A stretch of 34,959 nucleotides of DNA, from the NCBI GenBank assembly GCA_003230545.1, contig QIFB01000081.1:1-34959 (forward strand). The letters are read 5' to 3'. This DNA comes from Gammaproteobacteria bacterium. Its GTDB lineage: Bacteria; Pseudomonadota; Gammaproteobacteria; UBA9214. Within the stretch, counting starts at the first letter, position 1. Each line of letters begins with the position of its first letter. A model generated the notes under the pieces. It saw nothing but the letters and a program-made list of their open reading frames with translations, did no database searches and had not been told where the DNA came from. Both the position numbers and the translations under genes were made by a program. Positions 29,298 through 34,959 of this stretch are shown here, one piece after another.

Positions 29298-30595
29298 GCT
29301 GCTTCTCCCTCGGATTTAGTGCCGTCACCGAGCATGCAGCGCTGGTGGGTGATGTGGTACTCGAATTCGTCGCGGAAGTGCCGCAGGAAACCCTGCACCG
29401 GCCAGGCCGCCGCCTCGCCGAAGGCGCAGATCGTCTTGCCGGCGATATTGTCCGCAGCGCTCAGCAGCAGGTCGAGGTCCTCGGGCCTGCCCTGTCCTTC
29501 CTTGATGCGCTTGATAATGCGGTACATCCAGCCGGTACCCTCGCGGCAGGGCGTGCACTGACCGCAGGACTCGGCGTAATAAAAACGCGACACGCGCATC
29601 GAGGCCTGCACCATGCAGGTCGAGTCATCCATCACAATGACGGCACCGGAGCCCAGCGCGGAACCTGCCTTGGCCAGCGAGTCATAGTCCATATCGGTTT
29701 CCATGATGATGTCCGTCGGCAGCACCGGCATGGAGGAACCGCCGGGGATCACAGCCTTCAGCTGGTGGCCGTCACGCACGCCGCCGGCCAGCTCCAGCAG
29801 TTCGCTGAACGGGATGCCCATCGGCACCTCGAAGTTGCCCGGATTGTTAACGTGGCCGCTTACTGAAAAGATCTTCACGCCGCCGTTGTTTGGCTTGCCG
29901 AGGTCCATGAACCACTCGCCCCCATTGCGCATGATGGCCGGCACCGAGGCGAGTGTCTCGGTGTTGTTGATGGTGGTGGGCTTGCCGTAGAGACCGAAAT
30001 TGGCCGGGAACGGTGGCTTGAAGCGAGGCAGCCCTTTCTTGCCTTCCAGCGATTCCAGCAGCGCGGTTTCCTCGCCGCAGATGTAGGCGCCCGCCCCGAG
30101 GTGACTGTAGCAATCGAAATCGATGCCGGAGCCCTGTATGTCTTTCCCGAGCAGGCCGGCCTCGCAGGCTTCTTTAAGCGCCTGCTCGAAACGCTCGAAC
30201 GGTTCGTGATGGAACTCGCCGCGCATGTAGTTGTAACCAACGGTCGCGCCCATGGCATAACCGGCGATTGCCATGCCCTCGACCAGGGCGTGCGGGTTGA
30301 AACGCAGGATGTCGCGATCCTTGCAGGTGCCGGGCTCGGACTCGTCCGAGTTGCAAACAACATACTTCTGCACCGGCGCAGTGCGTGGCATAAAGCTCCA
30401 CTTCAGGCCGGTCGGGAAACCGGCGCCACCACGTCCGCGCAGGCCGGAGGCCTTGACCGTCTCGATCACGTCTTCCGGCGGCGTCTTTTCCTTGAGAATT
30501 TTCTTCCACGCCTCGTAGCCACCAACCTTGAGGTAGTTCTCCAGCGTCCACGGCTTATCGAACTGCAGGGTATCAAAACAGACTTGTACGCTCAT
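29294..30595 (-). CDS. nuoF: NADH-quinone oxidoreductase subunit F
   Basis: A 433-aa NADH-oxidising subunit. [20 protein letters not shown] binds NADH and [23 protein letters not shown] is the FMN/NADH glycine-rich and acidic stretch; [20 protein letters not shown] with the later [16 protein letters not shown] supplies the four cysteines of cluster N3. It pairs with NuoE and NuoG. The ATG is three bases after the nuoE stop. Confidence 0.98.
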   Translation of the reverse strand: MSVQVCFDTLQFDKPWTLENYLKVGGYEAWKKILKEKTPPEDVIETVKASGLRGRGGAGFPTGLKWSFMPRTAPVQKYVVCNSDESEPGTCKDRDILRFNPHALVEGMAIAGYAMGATVGYNYMRGEFHHEPFERFEQALKEACEAGLLGKDIQGSGIDFDCYSHLGAGAYICGEETALLESLEGKKGLPRFKPPFPANFGLYGKPTTINNTETLASVPAIMRNGGEWFMDLGKPNNGGVKIFSVSGHVNNPGNFEVPMGIPFSELLELAGGVRDGHQLKAVIPGGSSMPVLPTDIIMETDMDYDSLAKAGSALGSGAVIVMDDSTCMVQASMRVSRFYYAESCGQCTPCREGTGWMYRIIKRIKEGQGRPEDLDLLLSAADNIAGKTICAFGEAAAWPVQGFLRHFRDEFEYHITHQRCMLGDGTKSEGEAA

Positions 30596-30598
30596 GCC

Positions 30599-31108
30599 CT
30601 ACTCCAGTCCGCCCAGGATCTCGTCCACCTTCCCGGGGGTGAGATTCTCGTGGTAATGCCCGTTGACGGTCATCATTGGTCCGCCGGCACAGGCGGCGAG
30701 ACACTCTTCCTCAAGCTTGAGAGTGATGCGCCCGTCGGCCGTGGTCTCGCCCAGCTTGATGCCGAGCTTGTTCTCGACATGCTCGACGATGCTCCCGGCA
30801 CCGCACAGCATGCAGGAGATATTGGTACAGACGGCGACCATGTTGCGACCGACCGGCTCCAGCTCGATCATGGAATAAAAGGTACCAACCTCGTAGACCC
30901 GCAACGGCGGCATGTCGAGGTACGCCGCGACCGCATCCATCAGCTCACGACTGACCCAACCACCGTTCTGGTGCTGAGCGGCATCCAGCGCCGTCAATAC
31001 GACCGACTGTTTCCGGTCGGCCGGAAATTTCTCCAGCCACGCATCGATGTGCGCACGCGACTCGGGCGTCAGCAGGTCAGACTTGCGTGTTGTGGTTCCG
31101 GCCGTCAT
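30599..31108 (-). CDS. nuoE: NADH-quinone oxidoreductase subunit E
   Basis: A 169-aa thioredoxin-fold subunit with the off-path 2Fe-2S cluster N1a. The ligands are visible as CTNISC (Cys-x4-Cys) and CLAACAGGP (Cys-x3-Cys). The N-terminal helical part (about 15-90) contains [18 protein letters not shown]. The ATG overlaps the nuoD stop by four bases. Confidence 0.97.
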   Translation of the reverse strand: MTAGTTTRKSDLLTPESRAHIDAWLEKFPADRKQSVVLTALDAAQHQNGGWVSRELMDAVAAYLDMPPLRVYEVGTFYSMIELEPVGRNMVAVCTNISCMLCGAGSIVEHVENKLGIKLGETTADGRITLKLEEECLAACAGGPMMTVNGHYHENLTPGKVDEILGGLE

Positions 31109-32358
31109 CGGTCGATCTCCCCGAACACGATATCCTGGGTACCGATCACGGCCACCACGTCGGCCAGCATGTGACCACGCACCATTTCATCCATGGCGGA
31201 CAGGTGGGCAAACCCGGGTGCACGCACCTTCAGGCGGTACGGCTTGTTGGCGCCGTCGGAAATGATATATACGCCGAATTCGCCCTTCGGGTGTTCGACG
31301 GCCGCGTAAGCCTCACCCTCGGGCACACAGAAGCCCTCGGTAAACAGCTTGAAGTGGTGGATCAGCGCCTCCATGTCGGCCTTCATCTCCTCGCGCCGCG
31401 GCGGCGTGACCTTGTAATCTTCCAGCATCACCGGGCCAGGGTTGTTGCGCAGCCACTGTACGCACTGGCGGATAATCCGGTTTGACTGGCGCATCTCCTC
31501 GATGCGTACCAGGTAACGGTCATAGCAGTCACCCGTGGCGCCTACCGGGATATCGAAGTCCATGCGGTCGTAGACCTCATAGGGCTGCTTCTTGCGCAGG
31601 TCCCACTCGATACCGGAGCCGCGCAGCATGGGCCCACTGAAACCGAGTTGCATGGCACGTTCCGGCGTTACCACGCCGATACCGACGGTGCGCTGCTTCC
31701 AGATGCGGTTGTCAGTCAGCAGGGTTTCATAGTCATCCACGCAGCCCGGGAAGCGGTCGGTGAAGGCCTCGATGAAATCCAGCATGGAGCCCTGGCGGTT
31801 CTCGTTCTTCTTGTCGACTTCCTTCTGACTGTGCCATTTCGATGCTTCGTATTGCGGCATGGTGTCCGGCAGGTCGCGGTAGACACCGCCGGGCCGGTAG
31901 TAGGTGGCGTGCATGCGGGTACCGGAGACAGCCTCGTACAGGTCCATCAGGTCTTCGCGTTCGCGGAAGGCATACAGGAAGATGGTCATCGCACCCACGT
32001 CGAGACCGTGCGCGCCGATCCACAGCAGGTGATTCAGGATACGCGTGATTTCGTCGAACAGGACACGGACGTACTGTGCGCGCAGCGGCGGCGTAATGCC
32101 GAGTAATTTTTCCATTGCCAGCACGTAACCGTGCTCATTGCACATCATGGAAACGTAGTCGAGCCGGTCCATGTAACCGATGCTCTGGTTCCACGGCTTG
32201 CTCTCGGCAAGTTTCTCCGTGCCACGGTGCAACAGACCGATATGCGGATCGGCGCGCTCGATTACCTCGCCGTCCATTTCCAGGATCAAACGCAGCACCC
32301 CGTGGGCCGCCGGATGTTGCGGACCGAAGTTCAGGGTGAAATTGCGGATCTCCGGCAT
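31105..32358 (-). CDS. nuoD: NADH-quinone oxidoreductase subunit D
   Basis: A 417-aa subunit of the quinone-reducing module, homologous to NiFe-hydrogenase large subunits but without the metal-binding cysteines. [20 protein letters not shown] holds the quinone-site histidine region, [13 protein letters not shown] follows, and [15 protein letters not shown] holds the tyrosine region. It ends with the typical [20 protein letters not shown] and FGEIDR. nuoC and nuoD are separate here, unlike the enteric fusion. Confidence 0.98.
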   Translation of the reverse strand: MPEIRNFTLNFGPQHPAAHGVLRLILEMDGEVIERADPHIGLLHRGTEKLAESKPWNQSIGYMDRLDYVSMMCNEHGYVLAMEKLLGITPPLRAQYVRVLFDEITRILNHLLWIGAHGLDVGAMTIFLYAFREREDLMDLYEAVSGTRMHATYYRPGGVYRDLPDTMPQYEASKWHSQKEVDKKNENRQGSMLDFIEAFTDRFPGCVDDYETLLTDNRIWKQRTVGIGVVTPERAMQLGFSGPMLRGSGIEWDLRKKQPYEVYDRMDFDIPVGATGDCYDRYLVRIEEMRQSNRIIRQCVQWLRNNPGPVMLEDYKVTPPRREEMKADMEALIHHFKLFTEGFCVPEGEAYAAVEHPKGEFGVYIISDGANKPYRLKVRAPGFAHLSAMDEMVRGHMLADVVAVIGTQDIVFGEIDR

Positions 32359-32361
32359 GGC

Positions 32362-33117
32362 CTACTCCGCCGGCTCCGCGGCTGGTTCTTCCGCAGCAGT
32401 TTCATCAGCAGCTGTCTCCGGTTCAGCAACTTTCCCGGCACGAATCACCTTCGGCACCAATACCCGCGGCTCGATCGAGACCGGCTGGTAGATAACACGT
32501 CGCTTTTCCGGGTCGTATATGACTTCCACGTTACCGCTTAAGGGGAAGTCCTTGCGAAACGGATGGCCGATAAAACCGTAGTCGGTCAACAGCCGGCGCA
32601 GGTCGGGATGGCCTTCGTAGAGGATGCCGTACAGGTCGAAGGCCTCGCGCTCGTACCAGTCGGCGCTGCTCCAGATCGATGTCACGGACGGGATCACCGG
32701 CAGGTCATCGTCCGGTGCATAAATGCGTACCCGCAGGCGCTGGTTATTCTTCAGAGAAAGCAGGTGCATGACCGAGGCAAAGCGGCGCGGGGAGCGTGGC
32801 TGTTCCACCACCAGGTCCCCGGTGACCGCCCGCAGGTGCCCGGCCGTCTGTGCCTCAACGCCGCGGCTGAAGCCGCTGCCGCTGGTCTCCTCGGTGGCCC
32901 ACTCGTCCTTGCCGTAATTCACATAATCGACACCGCACACGTCAAGCAGGATCTCGAAACCGAACTCACTCGTGTCACGCAGTTGGGTGGCAACCTCGAG
33001 CAGGTTTTCAGGGGTCACCTCGATGGTGACTTCACCTGCCGCGACCATAATGTCCTGCAGGCTTTCGCCAAGTCGATCCTGCAGTTGCTCTGCGAGCTGG
33101 GTGGTCATGTCTGGCAT
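32362..33117 (-). CDS. nuoC: NADH-quinone oxidoreductase subunit C
   Basis: A 251-aa peripheral-arm subunit (30-kDa family). The signature [20 protein letters not shown] is followed by [20 protein letters not shown]. After about residue 225 the protein carries a short low-complexity acidic tail, [18 protein letters not shown], which adds roughly 25 residues beyond the usual end and is likely disordered. It lies between nuoB (12-bp gap) and nuoD (three-bp gap). Confidence 0.96.
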   Translation of the reverse strand: MPDMTTQLAEQLQDRLGESLQDIMVAAGEVTIEVTPENLLEVATQLRDTSEFGFEILLDVCGVDYVNYGKDEWATEETSGSGFSRGVEAQTAGHLRAVTGDLVVEQPRSPRRFASVMHLLSLKNNQRLRVRIYAPDDDLPVIPSVTSIWSSADWYEREAFDLYGILYEGHPDLRRLLTDYGFIGHPFRKDFPLSGNVEVIYDPEKRRVIYQPVSIEPRVLVPKVIRAGKVAEPETAADETAAEEPAAEPAE

Positions 33118-33129
33118 TTGGGAAGACCC

Positions 33130-33606
33130 TTAGCGGGCAATGGTGTTGGTGCGCTTTATCTTGTTCTGCAGCTGCAGGATGCCGTACAGCAGGGCTTCCG
33201 CCGTCGGCGGGCAGCCGGGTATATAGATATCGACAGGAACAATGCGGTCGCAACCACGCACCACGGAATAGGAATAGTGGTAATAACCGCCACCATTGGC
33301 GCATGACCCCATGGAAATCACCCAGCGCGGTTCCGCCATCTGGTCATAGACCTTGCGCAGCGCGGGCGCCATCTTGTTGCACAGGGTGCCGGCAACAATC
33401 ATGACATCGGACTGGCGCGGGCTGCCGCGGAAAATAATACCGAAACGGTCGAGATCATAGCGCGAGGCGCCGGCCTGCATCATTTCCACAGCACAACACG
33501 CCAGGCCAAAAGTCATCGGCCACAGGGAACCGGTACGCGCCCAGTTGATCAGGGCATCGGCCGAGGTGGTGACATAGCCTTCTTTCAGTATGCCTTCGAT
33601 ACCCAT
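33130..33606 (-). CDS. nuoB: NADH-quinone oxidoreductase subunit B
   Basis: A 158-aa subunit that carries the terminal cluster N2. The ligands are the tandem cysteines of [11 protein letters not shown], the single Cys of [21 protein letters not shown] and that of [34 protein letters not shown] is also typical. The Shine-Dalgarno before the ATG is weak, and 158 bp separate it from nuoA, which is unusual in this otherwise compact operon. Confidence 0.98.
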   Translation of the reverse strand: MGIEGILKEGYVTTSADALINWARTGSLWPMTFGLACCAVEMMQAGASRYDLDRFGIIFRGSPRQSDVMIVAGTLCNKMAPALRKVYDQMAEPRWVISMGSCANGGGYYHYSYSVVRGCDRIVPVDIYIPGCPPTAEALLYGILQLQNKIKRTNTIAR

Positions 33607-33764
33607 AGTTTCAATACCATAAATCCAGCACTAATTACGTGCCGTATCCCCAGGTGCCTCCGTGAATCCATTCAATACTGGAAATCCTTTGTGTCGGCAC
33701 TTCAGCATCGCTCGCGAACGCTCGCATCCCCGCTGCGCGGGGCCCCTGCTCACTGCTCGCTCGC
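33607..33764 (-). repeat. Anomalous 158-bp spacer between nuoA and nuoB with a GC-rich hairpin
   Basis: The usual short nuoA-nuoB junction is replaced by 158 bp. It contains the hairpin CCCCGC-TGC-GCGGGG (33728-33742) and GCGAGCG-type short repeats (TCGCTCGCGAACGCTCGC around 33708-33725, GCTCGCTCGC at 33755-33764). No gene is convincing; a minus-strand frame crossing it starts inside nuoA and lacks any recognisable motif. It looks like an inserted intergenic element, but the boundaries cannot be set from one copy. Confidence 0.45.
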
Positions 33765-34121
33765 TTATTCCCATTCGAGTGCACCCTTTTTCCACTCGTA
33801 GATAAAGCCGACCACAAGGATCCCGAGGAACACCATCATCGCGATAAAGCCAAACATGCCGATGGAATCAAGCACGATGGCCCATGGAAACAGGAAGGCA
33901 ATCTCGAGATCGAAAATAATAAACAGGATAGCAACAAGGTAGTAACGCACGTCGAAGCGCATGCGAGTGTCCTCGAAGGCCTCGAAGCCACACTCATACG
34001 GGGAGAGTTTTTCGCTGTCAGGCTTGCTGGGTGCCAGCATGAACCCCATCAGGATCGGAAGTATGCCGATCGCGATACCGATCGCAATAAAGATCATGAT
34101 GGGCAGGTAGTTTTCCAGCAT
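33765..34121 (-). CDS. nuoA: NADH-quinone oxidoreductase subunit A
   Basis: A 118-aa membrane subunit with three helices. The conserved loop reads [20 protein letters not shown], containing the Cys region that closes over the quinone channel, followed by [20 protein letters not shown]. It is the first gene of the 14-gene operon. I chose the ATG at 34121; a GTG one codon upstream is equally open. Confidence 0.97.
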   Translation of the reverse strand: MLENYLPIMIFIAIGIAIGILPILMGFMLAPSKPDSEKLSPYECGFEAFEDTRMRFDVRYYLVAILFIIFDLEIAFLFPWAIVLDSIGMFGFIAMMVFLGILVVGFIYEWKKGALEWE

Positions 34122-34206
34122 CACTCTCGTCTCTGCTCGGCGCCGGGGAGTGCCCGCGCGGGCCTTGTTGTAGTTAGTTCAGACTGGTCACGGAAAAAGA
34201 TGGTGC

Positions 34207-34236
34207 AGTCTAGGCCAGAGGGACAAGGAGTGTCAA
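34207..34236 (-). promoter_or_regulatory. Predicted sigma70 promoter of the nuo operon
   Basis: On the minus strand a perfect TTGACA (34231-34236) and TAGACT (34207-34212) are 18 bp apart. Transcription would start near 34200, giving a leader of about 80 nt. An AT-rich stretch at 34252-34277 lies upstream and could aid RNA polymerase binding. Confidence 0.65.
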
Positions 34237-34524
34237 GTTGGCCACACCCTGATTATAATATATTTATCATATAGTTATGTGAGTTTTTGGGGGTATAAAA
34301 AAACCGCATATATACCCCACCCTGGAGATACTGACCAACTGACCCGCAGCCGCTGTCCGGGGATAGCGACTGGATACTCATGAGGTGTGCGGTTGTAGGT
34401 GGGCGGCTGCACCTCAACGTCCTGCGCCGGTAACCTGCCATCCGCGGTACTTAAGGATACCGGTTTTTCATGGCGCCGAAACAGTGAAAATCGGTCTACA
34501 TCAGACCTTTAGCACCAACTGGAC
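34237..34524. other. Intergenic region between the nuo promoter and the csrA locus
   Basis: I see no gene here. It holds an AT-rich segment (34252-34277), a hairpin GGGGTATA/TATACCCC (34290-34297 with 34311-34318, 13-nt loop), arms GCAGCCGC/GCGGCTGC (34346-34353, 34403-34410) and TGAGGTG/CACCTCA (34381-34387, 34410-34416). These might belong to the 3' end of the csrA transcript or to an unrecognised structured RNA. No clear T-run terminator follows the small ORF on the minus strand. Confidence 0.4.
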
Positions 34525-34698
34525 TCAGCCAATCACGATCTCATCAATCCACTCGGATTGGATGTTGTTTATACGCCGATCTGGAATCTTCCTGCGACAG
34601 TACTCTATTGTTGCCCCGTTACTGTCCTTGAATGGAACTCCTGGAAAATCTTTATTCTGCCGCCTGTTGCTAAACTTGAATTTCTTATTTCTCATCAT
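34525..34698 (-). CDS. Small hypothetical protein overlapping csrA
   Basis: A 57-aa frame whose ATG (34696-34698) overlaps the csrA TGA as ATGA, followed by a second in-frame ATG. It has a basic, polar N-terminus ([18 protein letters not shown]) and a C-terminal part reading [20 protein letters not shown], then [10 protein letters not shown] do not recognise a named family; the RRKIPDRR stretch looks like a constrained motif rather than random translation. There is no signal peptide or membrane segment. GC is about 42% by hand count, matching csrA and well below the neighbours. The overlap suggests translational coupling to csrA, so a role related to CsrA is possible but unproven. It is supported by the overlap and composition, not by similarity. 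Confidence 0.65.
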   Translation of the reverse strand: MMRNKKFKFSNRRQNKDFPGVPFKDSNGATIEYCRRKIPDRRINNIQSEWIDEIVIG

Positions 34699-34868
34699 TT
34701 CTGCTCCTCGGCTTTAATGCGCTTATAGATTTCTTCTCGATGCACAGCTACCTCTTTGGGTGCATTAATACCGATTCTTATTTGATTACCCTTAACCCCA
34801 AGCACAGTCACCGTCACATTATCGCCAATCATCAGTGTCTCACCCACTCTTCTAGTAAGTATTAACAT
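34695..34868 (-). CDS. csrA: Carbon storage regulator CsrA (RsmA)
   Basis: A 57-aa RNA-binding regulator. It begins [20 protein letters not shown], with the conserved Arg near position 6-7 of strand one, continues [20 protein letters not shown], and ends [15 protein letters not shown], with the Arg44 of the VHREEIY motif. CsrA dimers bind GGA motifs in mRNA leaders and block translation or alter stability. GGAG sequences lie about five and twelve bases before the ATG. GC is about 42%, with AGA, ATA and TTA codons that the flanking genes avoid, which suggests acquisition or a paralogue. Chromosomal csrA is often near alaS in gammaproteobacteria; that context is absent here. Confidence 0.95.
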   Translation of the reverse strand: MLILTRRVGETLMIGDNVTVTVLGVKGNQIRIGINAPKEVAVHREEIYKRIKAEEQK

Positions 34869-34870
34869 GC

Positions 34871-34896
34871 TCCATCTCCCTGGTTAGGGTCCATCC
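34871..34896 (-). promoter_or_regulatory. Cluster of GGA motifs in the csrA leader
   Basis: Four GGA triplets on the minus strand lie at 34894-34896, 34890-34892, 34877-34879 and 34871-34873. The last two coincide with the ribosome binding site. Multiple GGAs over the Shine-Dalgarno are the hallmark of CsrA targets, so negative autoregulation is plausible. No promoter could be assigned in the remaining bases. Confidence 0.45.
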
Positions 34897-34914
34897 ATAA
34901 ACAAGCGAAAATTT

Positions 34915-34945
34915 GTAGCCCGGATGGAGCGCAGCGAAATCCGGG
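34915..34945. repeat. Dispersed intergenic repeat, copy 3 (single arm)
   Basis: GTAGCCCGGATGGAGCGCAG begins a 31-bp arm that differs at two positions from the arm at 19316-19346. The partner arm, if present, lies beyond the window end. Confidence 0.75.
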
Positions 34946-34959
34946 AAATTAAATGGCTG

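Noticed and set aside
33635-33817. A 60-codon minus-strand ORF across the nuoA-nuoB spacer
   Set aside because: It begins inside nuoA in another frame and has no ribosome binding site or motif.
34253-34258. Perfect plus-strand TATAAT near the nuo promoter
   Set aside because: No -35 lies at a suitable distance and no plus-strand gene follows; it probably reflects the AT-rich upstream segment.
34385-34717. A 110-codon plus-strand ORF at the csrA locus
   Set aside because: It is antisense to the small ORF coupled to csrA, shows no motif or ribosome binding site, and ends inside csrA.

Overview
The window comes from a GC-rich gammaproteobacterium. DksA, GluQRS, CysZ, PNPase, NusA and the Nuo subunits all read as gammaproteobacterial. 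nuoC and nuoD are separate genes (fused in Escherichia coli), and nuoN is followed by tRNA-fMet-rimP-nusA-infB-rbfA-truB-rpsO-pnp, an order I associate with Chromatiales-like lineages. A CbbY phosphatase fits a Calvin-cycle organism but does not prove one. I cannot name the species. Almost everything is core housekeeping; the accessory-looking parts are the palindromic intergenic elements and the AT-rich csrA locus at the right end.

Layout. 1-108: C-terminus of a QueF-like reductase. 109-379: tandem and palindromic AT-rich repeats. 380-2374 (+): an FGGY sugar kinase broken by a one-base frameshift, overlapping cysZ. 2402-4367 (-): a class I aminotransferase and cbbY. 4406-6291 (+): dksA, with a lysine/alanine-rich N-terminal tail and a leader able to form two exclusive hairpins, then a terminator, a repeat and gluQ. 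6313-8296 (+): acs. 8487-9812 (+): a secreted Sel1-repeat protein with an unrecognised C-terminal domain. 9842-10170: a nested palindromic element of about 330 bp. 10175-19259 (-): the translation/RNA operon, from a tRNA-fMet promoter through rimP, nusA, infB, rbfA, truB, rpsO and pnp to a terminator. 19316-19397: a 31-bp perfect inverted repeat. 19412-34236 (-): the complete 14-gene complex I operon nuoA-N with its promoter. 34525-34868 (-): csrA and an overlapping unrecognised 57-aa ORF, both about 42% GC.

How the genes work together. nuoA-N encodes the proton-pumping NADH:quinone oxidoreductase: E, F and G form the NADH-oxidising arm; B, C, D and I the connecting and quinone-reducing module; A, H, J, K, L, M and N the membrane arm. 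The rimP-pnp cluster combines 30S maturation (RimP, RbfA, S15), initiation (IF-2, tRNA-fMet), elongation control (NusA), tRNA modification (TruB) and RNA turnover (PNPase). DksA is a stringent-response cofactor, and the tRNA-fMet promoter has the GC-rich discriminator typical of its targets. acs feeds acetate into acetyl-CoA.

The most noteworthy items are the AT-rich csrA plus small-ORF pair with four GGA motifs before csrA, the alternative hairpins in the dksA leader, the histone-like DksA tail, the frameshifted kinase, the palindromic elements (two of them inside operons), and an initiator tRNA with an apparent U1-U72 mismatch. I found no CRISPR array, prophage, transposase or clear defence system.
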